A stretch of DNA of 5,294 nt, taken from positions 1 through 5,294 of the forward strand of contig JASFIT010000339.1 in NCBI GenBank assembly GCA_050122535.1, given 5' to 3'. Positions 1-5,294 of the stretch are shown one piece after another; positions within the stretch are counted from its first letter, which is position 1, and each line of letters starts with the position of its first letter. The DNA is from JASFEQ01 sp050122535 (GTDB taxonomy: Bacteria > Desulfobacterota > DSM-4660 > Desulfatiglandales > HGW-15). Below the pieces are notes generated by a model that was given only the letters and a program-made list of their open reading frames with translations, made no database searches and had not been told where the DNA came from. The position numbers and the translations under genes were made by a program.

Positions 1-27
1 AAGAGACATTTGAGAATTGGCGACATC

Positions 28-118
28 GTCATTGCGAGCGAAGCGAAGCAATCTCGTTTTCTTTGAAGCGGAAGAGATTGCCGCGTCGTCCCGCACCAGC
101 GGGACTCCTCGCAATGAC
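28..118. repeat. Nested palindromic intergenic repeat (REP/MITE-like)
   Basis: The outer arms GTCATTGCGAG (28-38) and CTCGCAATGAC (108-118) are perfect 11-bp inverted repeats. Inside are two further hairpins: CAATCTC/GAGATTG (49-55 with 74-80, 18-nt loop) and GTCCCGC/GCGGGAC (88-94 with 99-105, 4-nt loop ACCA). A strand could therefore fold into a cloverleaf with a base stem and two arms. A short GCGAA/GCGAA direct repeat lies at 39-48. No coding sequence is present. From memory, repeats ending in TCATTGCGAG...CTCGCAATGA are dispersed in many copies in Desulfobacterota and some unrelated bacteria. That identification is recall and not a search. The element lies about 60 bp past the last gene of the operon. 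Confidence 0.7.
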
Positions 119-138
119 TGAGGACGTGCTTTTTTAAA

Positions 139-153
139 AGTCTCTAAAAGACT
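139..153 (-). terminator. Weak possible terminator hairpin after livF
   Basis: Read on the minus strand this is AGTCT-TTTAG-AGACT, a 5-bp stem with a 5-nt loop, followed by only three T residues and then an A run. It lies about 28 nt past the livF stop codon. The stem is short and AT-rich and the T tract is poor, so intrinsic termination here would be inefficient. The larger palindromic repeat further downstream (28-118) could also end or protect the transcript. No better terminator is visible before the window edge. Confidence 0.25.
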
Positions 154-180
154 GTCAAGATGAGTGTCCAGACTAAATAC

Positions 181-927
181 TTATACCCCAAAATAGGCGG
201 CCCTCACATCAGGGTTATCCATCAGTTCACCCCTTTCCCCCTCCAGGACCGCAGACCCGTTTTCCAGAATGTAACCGTAATCCACAATGGGGAGAACGGG
301 CCTTGCGTACTGCTCCGTTACGATGACAGTGACTCCCCTATCCTTCCTTATCTGCCTGATCGACCTTACCAGATTGATTTGTATGAGAGGACTGAGACCG
401 AGAAGGGGCTCGTCAAGGATGAGCAATTCTGGTTGGGCCATCAATGCCCTCCCTATGGCGAGCATCTGTTGCTCCCCACCGCTCAAAAAGCCCCCTTCCC
501 TCTTCCTAAGAGGCTTAAGGGGTGGAAAGGCCTCAAACACATATTGAAGCGTCTCTTTTGCCTGAGAGGATGAGGCAAGGTATCCACCGATCCGAAGGTT
601 TTCCAAGACACTGCTCTCCGGAAAGATCCTTCTGCGTTCAGGACAGAGGATAATCCCATTCTTACTCCGTTTACTGGGCTTCTCTTTGGTGATATCAGAC
701 CCCTTGTACTCTATAATCCCATGCACGGATACCCTTTCTCCGCCCGCCATCTCCTCCTTTTTCATAATATCCAGAATTATGCCCGAGATGGCATAGCAGA
801 GCGTTGATTTCCCCGCACTGTTGGCCCCAAACACGCCCACGATCTGACCTTCCCCACATCGCATACTCACATTGTTAATGGCCACCATGTTTTCATAAAA
901 GACCATGAGATCTTGGATCCTAAGCAT
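181..927 (-). CDS. livF: LivF-type ATP-binding protein of HAAT-family ABC importer
   Basis: This is a cytoplasmic ATPase subunit, 248 aa, that pairs with LivG to power import. Visible motifs are Walker A GANSAGKST (34-42), a Q-loop-region motif CPERRRIFP (95-103), ABC signature LSGGEQQ (148-154), Walker B LLILDEP (168-174) with catalytic Glu173, and the LivF-style TEQ (204-206), where Gln stands at the usual H-loop histidine. The C-terminal NPDVRAAYFGV is typical of the family. The ATG at 927 is chosen because AGGAGG lies 9 nt upstream and the family N-terminus starts there; an upstream TTG at 954 would place the ribosome binding site inside the gene. The start overlaps the end of livG by 8 nt. 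Oddities are Ser37 where most LivF proteins have Gly, Arg98 in place of the usual Gly of PEGRR, and a stretch at about 50-72 that is longer than normal. Confidence 0.95.
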   Translation of the reverse strand: MLRIQDLMVFYENMVAINNVSMRCGEGQIVGVFGANSAGKSTLCYAISGIILDIMKKEEMAGGERVSVHGIIEYKGSDITKEKPSKRSKNGIILCPERRRIFPESSVLENLRIGGYLASSSQAKETLQYVFEAFPPLKPLRKREGGFLSGGEQQMLAIGRALMAQPELLILDEPLLGLSPLIQINLVRSIRQIRKDRGVTVIVTEQYARPVLPIVDYGYILENGSAVLEGERGELMDNPDVRAAYFGV

Positions 928-1708
928 AGTCCATGACCTCCTGGTCCGACCCAAAGTAGGCTTCCTTTACCTTCTCGTCGGCCATCACCTCTTCAGCAGT
1001 CCCCTCAATCAGCTTCTCTCCAAAGTTCAATACCATAACCCGGTTGGCCACTCTGAACAGTTCACGCAATCGATGCTCGATCATAATGAGCGTGACACCC
1101 TCCATCTGTAATTTCTCTATGAGTGGGGTCATGGTGGCGATCTCACTCCCACTCAGGCCGGAAAAGATTTCATCACAGATCACAAGTTCTGGTCTAATGG
1201 CAAGACACCTGGCCAGTTCAAGCCGCTTCAGGTATCCTGTGGGCAATGCTGAGGCCAATTTATAGGGGATAAAAGAATCCCGCTCAAAGCCTATTTCCTC
1301 TAGGATATCCAGGCCCACCGTATCCCTGTCTCCATGTTTTCCGCCACCTCTCCAGCCCCCGGTCCGCCTTGCCCTTGGAGATAACAGGGGAATGACAAGG
1401 TTTTTGAAGGCGGGAAGGCTGTAATAGGGCCTTGTAATCTGAAAAGTCCTCGCTATACCCAGGTCGGCCACCTTGTGGGGTGGAATCCCTCTTTTCAGTT
1501 CTTGGTTTTTGAAATATAGGCTACCCGAATCTCTCCTGATGAATGATGTGATGCAGTTCACCAGAGTGGTCTTTCCCGAGCCATTCGGCCCAATGATCCC
1601 AAAAACATCACCCCCATACACATCAAAGCTCACATTGCTGAGGGCCTGGACGCCACCGAATGACTTGGAGAATTGCTCAACCCGAAGTAATGGCTCGCGT
1701 TTATTCAT
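920..1708 (-). CDS. livG: LivG-type ATP-binding protein of HAAT-family ABC importer
   Basis: This is a cytoplasmic ATPase subunit of 262 aa, normal for LivG (about 255). Motifs are Walker A GPNGSGKTT (40-48), Q-loop ARTFQ (86-90), Walker B LVICDE (175-180) with Glu180, and an H-loop IEHRL with His212. The C-terminal tail EVMADEKVKEAYFG (240-253) matches the LivG-specific end. The ABC signature is degenerate: the usual LSGGQ or AYGQQ position reads LPTGYLKRLELAR (155-167), and Ile181 replaces the usual Pro after Walker B. Related degenerate signatures occur in some LivG subfamilies, so the gene is probably intact and functional. The ATG lies 2 nt after the livM stop codon with only a weak purine tract upstream, so it probably depends on coupling to livM. 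Its last bases overlap livF. Confidence 0.95.
   Translation of the reverse strand: MNKREPLLRVEQFSKSFGGVQALSNVSFDVYGGDVFGIIGPNGSGKTTLVNCITSFIRRDSGSLYFKNQELKRGIPPHKVADLGIARTFQITRPYYSLPAFKNLVIPLLSPRARRTGGWRGGGKHGDRDTVGLDILEEIGFERDSFIPYKLASALPTGYLKRLELARCLAIRPELVICDEIFSGLSGSEIATMTPLIEKLQMEGVTLIMIEHRLRELFRVANRVMVLNFGEKLIEGTAEEVMADEKVKEAYFGSDQEVMDYA
937..942 (-). promoter_or_regulatory. livF ribosome binding site inside livG
   Basis: A perfect AGGAGG on the minus strand lies 9 nt before the ATG at 927, within the last codons of livG. It decides the livF start in favour of 927 over the in-frame TTG at 954. Its position, together with the 8-nt gene overlap, suggests translational coupling of the two ATPase subunits. 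Confidence 0.8.
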
Positions 1709-1710
1709 TT

Positions 1711-2727
1711 TTACACTTCAATCCATTGCTGAAATTGGTGATATTTTCGTTCTCCATAGACCATCAACCCTTCACTCTTGAATACGATGAAGACCACCAG
1801 AATAACGCAATAGATGACGATTCGGAGCGTACCGAATTCACGGAGTATTTCGGAGATAGGTACCAGGATGAAGGCGCCCAGGATTGGACCAACCAGGGTG
1901 CCACCCCCTCCGATAACTGTGGCTGCAATGGGAATGATGGAAAAGTCCAGGGCAAACTGTGATAGACCCGACCACATGTAGATGTGGGCAAGATAGGCCC
2001 CGCCAAAGCAACCCAATAAGGATGTGATAAAAACGGCAACCGCTTTGACCGAGCTAATACTTATTCCTGAGGCCTTGACGGCCTGGTCATTGTCCTTTAC
2101 GCCCCGCATGACCAGCCCATAATCCTCATTGACGAGTCTACGAATGCTGAAAAGAACGATAATGAGAATAATAATGATCAGGTAACGCTCAATCCACGGG
2201 TTTGGAAAACTAGATACCCCTACAATGCCATCTGTTCCGCCAAAGATATTCAAGGCCTCAATGAGCCTCATCAGAATCAGAGGGTACATGAGGGTTGCAA
2301 TGGCAAAATAGACCCCCCGCAAAGGTAAAACAGGGACCAGTAGCAGCGTACATATAAGGGCACCAGCCAGAGTGGCAATGGGAATGGTGAGTATCGGTGG
2401 CAGACCCATGTAGGTGTTCAGGATGGCTGCCAAATAACCCCCTACACCGATAAAGAAGGCCCCGCCCAACGATACGAGACCCACAAAATGTGCCAGCAAA
2501 TCGAAGCCGATAGAGAGCAGCGCGTATATGCAGACAATGGATATGACCCTCTGCCAATAAGCGGAAGGCATGAGCAAGGGAAGGATTAGGAGGCCGAGGA
2601 TGAGGACCAGTCTTGGCACCAGGAGGTAACTCATTTCACGCCAGGAGGATATGGCATAAATACCCTCTGTTCGGACCTTGATACCCCGATCCAATCTCTC
2701 CAGGCGATGTTGTTCACCCTTGCTCAT
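1711..2727 (-). CDS. livM: LivM-type membrane permease of HAAT-family ABC importer
   Basis: This is an inner-membrane permease of 338 aa that forms the translocation path with LivH. A charged N-terminal segment (1-34) precedes the first hydrophobic helix (about 35-52), and several more membrane segments follow (about 60-80, 112-134, 139-156, 182-195, 228-250, 262-290, 301-316). Family motifs are SLGGAFFIGVGGY (86-98), FGGTDGIVGV (162-171), the coupling-loop motif GVKDNDQAVKASGI (209-222) and IGGGGTLVGPILGA (272-285). The usual TGQxSLGHA stretch reads VGLVSLGGA here. The ATG at 2727 is preferred: it follows the livH stop codon by 1 nt and AAAGGG lies 6 nt upstream. An in-frame TTG at 2763 would overlap livH by 35 nt and has no evident ribosome binding site. 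Confidence 0.95.
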   Translation of the reverse strand: MSKGEQHRLERLDRGIKVRTEGIYAISSWREMSYLLVPRLVLILGLLILPLLMPSAYWQRVISIVCIYALLSIGFDLLAHFVGLVSLGGAFFIGVGGYLAAILNTYMGLPPILTIPIATLAGALICTLLLVPVLPLRGVYFAIATLMYPLILMRLIEALNIFGGTDGIVGVSSFPNPWIERYLIIIILIIVLFSIRRLVNEDYGLVMRGVKDNDQAVKASGISISSVKAVAVFITSLLGCFGGAYLAHIYMWSGLSQFALDFSIIPIAATVIGGGGTLVGPILGAFILVPISEILREFGTLRIVIYCVILVVFIVFKSEGLMVYGERKYHQFQQWIEV

Positions 2728-2728
2728 T

Positions 2729-3595
2729 CTATACCCTTTCTTCGAACTCCTTTTGCCGGCCAAAGATACCGGAAGGTCTCAGGATCAGGGTAACCAGAAT
2801 GGCCAGCAGGGCCACCACGATTTGGAAATGAGAGGCTATATATACCCAAGTGAGTATCTGAAGAAAGCCTATCAAGAAGGAGGCTATGAGGGCCCCTACC
2901 CAACTCCCAAGTCCACCGACAATACAGACAGCTATGGCAAGAACGAGGACATTATATCCCGCCTCCACGGTAATATTGCCCAGGGGTAACAGGACGAAGG
3001 CGGCCACGCCCGCCAGAATAGAGCCGAGGGCCATGGCAACCACGGCCATACGGTCTGAATCTATACCGAGCATCATGGCCGCCCTTTCATCCTGGGCCAT
3101 GCCCCGCAGGGCTAATCCAATTTTGGTGTAGTGGGTAAATGCCCATAAAAGCAGAAACACCAGAGCGCCTATAATGATAATCAAAATCCTCTGCATATCC
3201 ACAGGGACTCCCAAGATCATGACAAACCCCTCCTTAAACCCCGGAAGCGTATATGTCATGCCCTTAAAGCCCATCCACCTGAGAAATTCCAGGATGGCCA
3301 GCCCTATGGCATAGGAGGCTATAATCTCTGAGGTGGCCATGCCTCTGACCCTGATCAGGACACTCTGGTACATGGCGGCTCCAATCAACCCCATTACTAA
3401 CAGAGCCAGCAGCGCGCTAAGGGCATAGTTCAGTCCAAGGGTGTTTAGGCCAACCCAGACAAAAAACCCTGCGATGATATAAAGGGCCCCATGGGCGAAG
3501 TTGGGAAGCCGACTGATGCCGTAAACCAACGTAAAACCAAGGGCCATGAGGGCCAAGGTGAGGCTGTTTATGGTCCCGTAAACCAGAATTTCCAT
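2729..3595 (-). CDS. livH: LivH-type membrane permease of HAAT-family ABC importer
   Basis: This is an inner-membrane permease partner of LivM, 288 aa from the chosen start (family about 290-310). It is strongly hydrophobic with roughly eight membrane segments. Motifs are FTLVYGISRLPNFAHG (21-36), matching the LivH N-terminal signature, the ATPase-contact loop TKIGLALRGMAQDERAA (157-173) ending in LGID, GGLGSWVGAL (227-236) and the C-terminal RPSGIFG (273-279). The ATG at 3595 fits the usual family start MEIL and has AAGGAG 12 nt upstream, a rather long spacing. Alternatives are an ATG at 3619 with AGGTGG 8 nt upstream, giving 296 aa, and a GTG at 3637. Both depend on sequence inside the 3626-3665 hairpin, so I favour 3595, with moderate certainty about the start only. 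The next gene, livM, begins 1 nt after the stop codon. Confidence 0.94.
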   Translation of the reverse strand: MEILVYGTINSLTLALMALGFTLVYGISRLPNFAHGALYIIAGFFVWVGLNTLGLNYALSALLALLVMGLIGAAMYQSVLIRVRGMATSEIIASYAIGLAILEFLRWMGFKGMTYTLPGFKEGFVMILGVPVDMQRILIIIIGALVFLLLWAFTHYTKIGLALRGMAQDERAAMMLGIDSDRMAVVAMALGSILAGVAAFVLLPLGNITVEAGYNVLVLAIAVCIVGGLGSWVGALIASFLIGFLQILTWVYIASHFQIVVALLAILVTLILRPSGIFGRQKEFEERV

Positions 3596-3607
3596 TTCTT
3601 GGCGGGT

Positions 3608-3613
3608 CTCCTT
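3608..3613 (-). promoter_or_regulatory. Probable livH ribosome binding site
   Basis: AAGGAG on the minus strand lies 12 nt before the ATG at 3595 and outside the neighbouring hairpin. The spacing is longer than optimal. The competing site AGGTGG, which would serve an ATG at 3619, lies within the 3' arm of the hairpin and would be hidden when it folds. Confidence 0.45.
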
Positions 3614-3625
3614 AAACATGCACAA

Positions 3626-3665
3626 ACCCACCTGCACCTCCCACTATCCAGGAGGCCAGGTGGGT
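3626..3665 (-). promoter_or_regulatory. Strong hairpin between binding-protein and permease genes
   Basis: In the mRNA sense, ACCCACCTG pairs with CAGGTGGGT (9 bp, 3657-3665 with 3626-3634). After a small internal loop, CCTCC pairs with GGAGG (5 bp, 3651-3655 with 3637-3641) around a 9-nt loop. The fold is GC-rich and starts about 40 nt past the binding-protein stop codon. Only TTT follows, so it is not a classic intrinsic terminator. Hairpins at this position in ABC importer operons are known to let the binding protein be made in excess over the membrane subunits, through partial termination or 3'-end protection (for example malE-malF). That role here is inference. Confidence 0.6.
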
Positions 3666-3703
3666 AACGTATCACGAAGACTCTGTTTTCGTCAGTGACT
3701 CTA

Positions 3704-4984
3704 TTATTTCATCCAGGGAGGAAGTTGAATATCTCCCATAGCGATGCTCTTGGGAAAGACAACCACGCGCTTTCCCGCCTGCCACTGGAAGATGGTCCCG
3801 ACGGCTCCCTCTTTGGGATCATTACTGGGGATAACCTGATGGCTCTTTGGATCAAACCGAATTCGGCCATAAACCCCAATCATATCCGTCTTCTCCAGGG
3901 CAGCCACGACCGCATCTGACTTGAGGGTTCCCGCCCTCTCGATGGCATCCTTCAGTACGTATGGGCCCATATAACTCGTTGAAGTGCCGTAGGCCTCGGG
4001 TTCCACTTTCCACCGCTTCGTGTATGCCTTGTAGAACTTCATGGTCCATGGGGTTGCATTGCTGGGCGCATTGCCCGCGTTCACCACATTGGCAAGACAG
4101 TATTCGCCCTTTCCTTCAGTGGCCTTCCAGAAACCGGGTTGCTCTGCCGCTGCGATGATGGAGCCGAAAGGAAGGGCCGGCACCTTCATGGCGTACCACT
4201 GTCTGAGCAGGATGGAGGATTCAGGCATGTCCATACAGATGATTATAACCTGTGCATTGTTCTTCAGGGCCTTCAAAAGCCCCATGGAATAATCACCAGA
4301 ACCCGTTGGGTAGACCTCGGGTTGTCCTCCTACGACCGTCCACCCTTTCTTGGAGAGAACTTTGGCAAAGATACCGCCAAAGGCGCGCGCATGGGCCACG
4401 TCCTGGATCATGATATACACCCTGTTTAGGTTGAATTTTTTCCCGATACTGACCAACGCGGGGACTTGCTCTCCGACTGCTATCCACTTGGCCTCGCCCG
4501 TGATACGGAAAAGGTACTTCAATTTATCGTAATTCTTTGCAACCCGCGCATGATACGCTGGGGTCAAAACACCGGTTGTCAGCATGGAGACCTTTTTGTA
4601 CTTGGCGATCAGGTCCTGGGAAGCCATTCCCGCCTCGGAACGAATAGGCCCCCCCATAATAAAATCTGCTCTTTTGTCGAGAATAAGCTTTTCCACTGCC
4701 AGGAGGGCCTCACTGACGGGTACGCCAGGTTCAAGATCCCGGGTCTCCAGGACTTCCAGTTTAAAGGGGCGCATTTTGCCCCCCACATTAACACCGCCCT
4801 TTGCATTGATCTCCTCAATGGCTAGGGTCATTCCCCTTCTTGCATCCCAACCATAGACATAGTTAAGGGAAAGGGGAGCACCGATAACAATGGGTTTTGC
4901 CGCACTTGTCGATGAAAATGACATAGCGAACATGATTGCAACCACGAAGACCGCGATGCCCACTAAGAAGTTCTTTTTTCCCAT
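3704..4984 (-). CDS. livK: Periplasmic substrate-binding protein, Liv-type (Peripla_BP_6-like)
   Basis: This is a 426-aa extracytoplasmic binding protein, longer than E. coli LivK (about 370 aa). Residues 1-29 form a Sec signal peptide: Lys3-Lys4, a hydrophobic core at 6-21, then SSTSAA with likely cleavage after Ala28 or Ala29. No lipobox cysteine is present, so it should be soluble in the periplasm. The mature start KPIVIGAPLSLN and the helix LAIEEINAKGGVN (54-66) are hallmarks of type I Liv-like binding proteins. The loops that bind amino acids in LivJ/LivK align with PIRSEA (113-118) and LTTGVLTPAY (135-144) and lack the usual Ser-rich turn, so the ligand is uncertain. The ATG has AGGAGG 8 nt upstream (4993-4998). 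It is the first gene of the operon. The symbol denotes the type, not proven orthology. Confidence 0.93.
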   Translation of the reverse strand: MGKKNFLVGIAVFVVAIMFAMSFSSTSAAKPIVIGAPLSLNYVYGWDARRGMTLAIEEINAKGGVNVGGKMRPFKLEVLETRDLEPGVPVSEALLAVEKLILDKRADFIMGGPIRSEAGMASQDLIAKYKKVSMLTTGVLTPAYHARVAKNYDKLKYLFRITGEAKWIAVGEQVPALVSIGKKFNLNRVYIMIQDVAHARAFGGIFAKVLSKKGWTVVGGQPEVYPTGSGDYSMGLLKALKNNAQVIIICMDMPESSILLRQWYAMKVPALPFGSIIAAAEQPGFWKATEGKGEYCLANVVNAGNAPSNATPWTMKFYKAYTKRWKVEPEAYGTSTSYMGPYVLKDAIERAGTLKSDAVVAALEKTDMIGVYGRIRFDPKSHQVIPSNDPKEGAVGTIFQWQAGKRVVVFPKSIAMGDIQLPPWMK

Positions 4985-5147
4985 AAAACTATCCTCCTCT
5001 CTTCGTTTAAAGGTTAGTTATTGGACCTACCTTCTCTGACACAAATGGCTAACTACTAGACAAAGAAGCTGGCAGGGATAACCATACCCTCTGCCTCGGG
5101 GCTATTTTGGGTGATCTCTTCTAAGGGTCTTTCTTGGAATCAGTTAC

Positions 5148-5160
5148 GTGGCGATGCCAC
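5148..5160. repeat. Small perfect palindrome in leader
   Basis: GTGGC and GCCAC flank a 3-nt spacer GAT. It lies between the operator candidate and the operon start, so it would fall in the 5' leader if transcription begins near 5185. It could be a minor regulator site or a small RNA hairpin; nothing else supports either reading. Confidence 0.3.
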
Positions 5161-5190
5161 AGTTTTCTGTTCTTTCTCTGGTTCAGACAT

Positions 5191-5212
5191 GTATAAACCG
5201 GTCGGTTCTTAC
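5191..5212. promoter_or_regulatory. Candidate TetR-family operator
   Basis: AACCG and CGGTT are perfect inverted half-sites around a central GT (5196-5207). Two unmatched bases out on each side, GTA (5191-5193) and TAC (5210-5212) pair again, giving a 22-bp dyad. Half-sites of the GGTCGGT/ACCGACC kind are familiar from several TetR-family repressors, including the ArpA type. A possible minus-strand -10 box, TATACA, overlaps the left side, which would suit repression of the operon. No regulator gene is inside the window, so both the regulator and the regulated gene are inferred. Confidence 0.5.
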
Positions 5213-5252
5213 CCTAACGTTGCAAAACTCGAGGGTGCTGCAGATCCAAGGC

Positions 5253-5293
5253 GTCAAGGGCGAAGCTGTACTCAGCTACCGTAAGCCCTTGAC
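5253..5293. repeat. Inverted repeat at right edge
   Basis: GTCAAGGGC (5253-5261) and GCCCTTGAC (5285-5293) are perfect 9-bp inverted repeats 23 nt apart. A second stem, AGCTG/CAGCT (5264-5268 with 5273-5277, 4-nt loop), is nested inside. It could be a terminator-like or cruciform structure belonging to the neighbouring gene, or the edge of a repeat or insertion element. The window ends one base later, so this cannot be decided. Confidence 0.5.
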
Positions 5294-5294
5294 A

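Larger units (their letters stand above)
4985..5294. other. Operon leader and upstream intergenic region
   Basis: This is about 310 bp with no convincing gene. Next to the operon it holds a strong ribosome binding site (AGGAGG, 4993-4998). Further up are a GTGGC-GAT-GCCAC palindrome (5148-5160), a TetR-style operator candidate (5191-5212) and an inverted repeat at the right edge (5253-5293). On the minus strand, TATACA (5190-5195) could serve as a -10 box overlapping the operator, but no -35 match stands at the right distance. If used, it would give a leader of about 200 nt. A short open frame on the minus strand enters from the right edge and stops at TAG (5216-5214, 26 codons); its sequence is not recognisable. 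Confidence 0.5.

Noticed and set aside
160..573. Plus-strand open frame of 137 codons opposite livF
   Set aside because: It lies almost wholly antisense to a clear ATPase gene, shows no family features, and is a typical shadow frame. The other plus-strand frames opposite the operon were dropped for the same reason.
928..954. TTG start nine codons upstream for livF
   Set aside because: The ATG at 927 has a perfect ribosome binding site and matches the family N-terminus; the TTG version would place that site inside the coding sequence.
2728..2763. TTG start twelve codons upstream for livM
   Set aside because: It would overlap livH by 35 nt with no visible ribosome binding site, while the ATG at 2727 sits right after the livH stop codon with AAAGGG upstream.
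3596..3637. GTG at 3637 or ATG at 3619 as the livH start
   Set aside because: The GTG lies inside the hairpin with purines directly abutting it. The ATG depends on a site in the hairpin arm. The ATG at 3595 gives the normal family N-terminus, though 3619 is not excluded.
3626..3665. Hairpin as a full rho-independent terminator ending a separate binding-protein transcript
   Set aside because: Only three T residues follow on the transcript strand, and the permease genes show no promoter of their own, so complete termination is unlikely.
5189..5284. Plus-strand 31-codon frame starting at ATG 5189
   Set aside because: It is short, has no ribosome binding site, overlaps the operator-like dyad and the edge inverted repeat, and is not recognisable.
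1..5294. tRNA, rRNA, CRISPR array, riboswitch or phage genes
   Set aside because: I saw no spaced direct repeats, tRNA-like fold with acceptor end, rRNA-like sequence or known riboswitch core on either strand.

Overview
The window carries one complete five-gene operon on the minus strand for a branched-chain amino acid-type (HAAT/Liv family) ABC importer. In order of transcription, from high to low coordinates, it encodes a periplasmic substrate-binding protein (4984-3704), a LivH-type permease (start probably 3595), a LivM-type permease (2727-1711), a LivG-type ATPase (1708-920) and a LivF-type ATPase (927-181). The permease and ATPase genes are packed with gaps of 1-2 nt or an 8-nt overlap, so they are probably translationally coupled. 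I see no coding gene on the plus strand.

The organism looks like a Gram-negative bacterium of moderate GC content. The binding protein has a plain Sec signal peptide with no lipobox cysteine, which points to a periplasm. From memory, the LivH sequence style and the dispersed repeat at the left end both suggest Desulfobacterota (Deltaproteobacteria) or a related anaerobic lineage. This is an inference, not a search result.

Region by region: bases 1-180 are non-coding and hold a 91-bp nested palindromic repeat (28-118) and a weak hairpin just past the operon (139-153). Bases 181-3595 hold livF, livG, livM and livH, listed left to right and all transcribed leftward. Bases 3596-3703 form the only sizeable gap inside the operon and contain a strong GC-rich hairpin (3626-3665). 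Bases 3704-4984 encode the binding protein. Bases 4985-5294 are the operon leader, with a good ribosome binding site, a 22-bp TetR-style operator candidate (5191-5212), a small palindrome, and an inverted repeat at the right edge.

Working model: the binding protein captures a small ligand in the periplasm and delivers it to the LivH/LivM channel, and LivG/LivF hydrolyse ATP to drive import. The substrate cannot be assigned from sequence. The binding-protein loops that contact amino acids in E. coli LivJ/LivK look different here, so the ligand may not be leucine, isoleucine or valine. The points most worth a second look are the asymmetric ATPase pair, the hairpin between the binding-protein and permease genes, and the operator-like palindrome. 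This is a recognisable transporter locus; I found no clearly new system.
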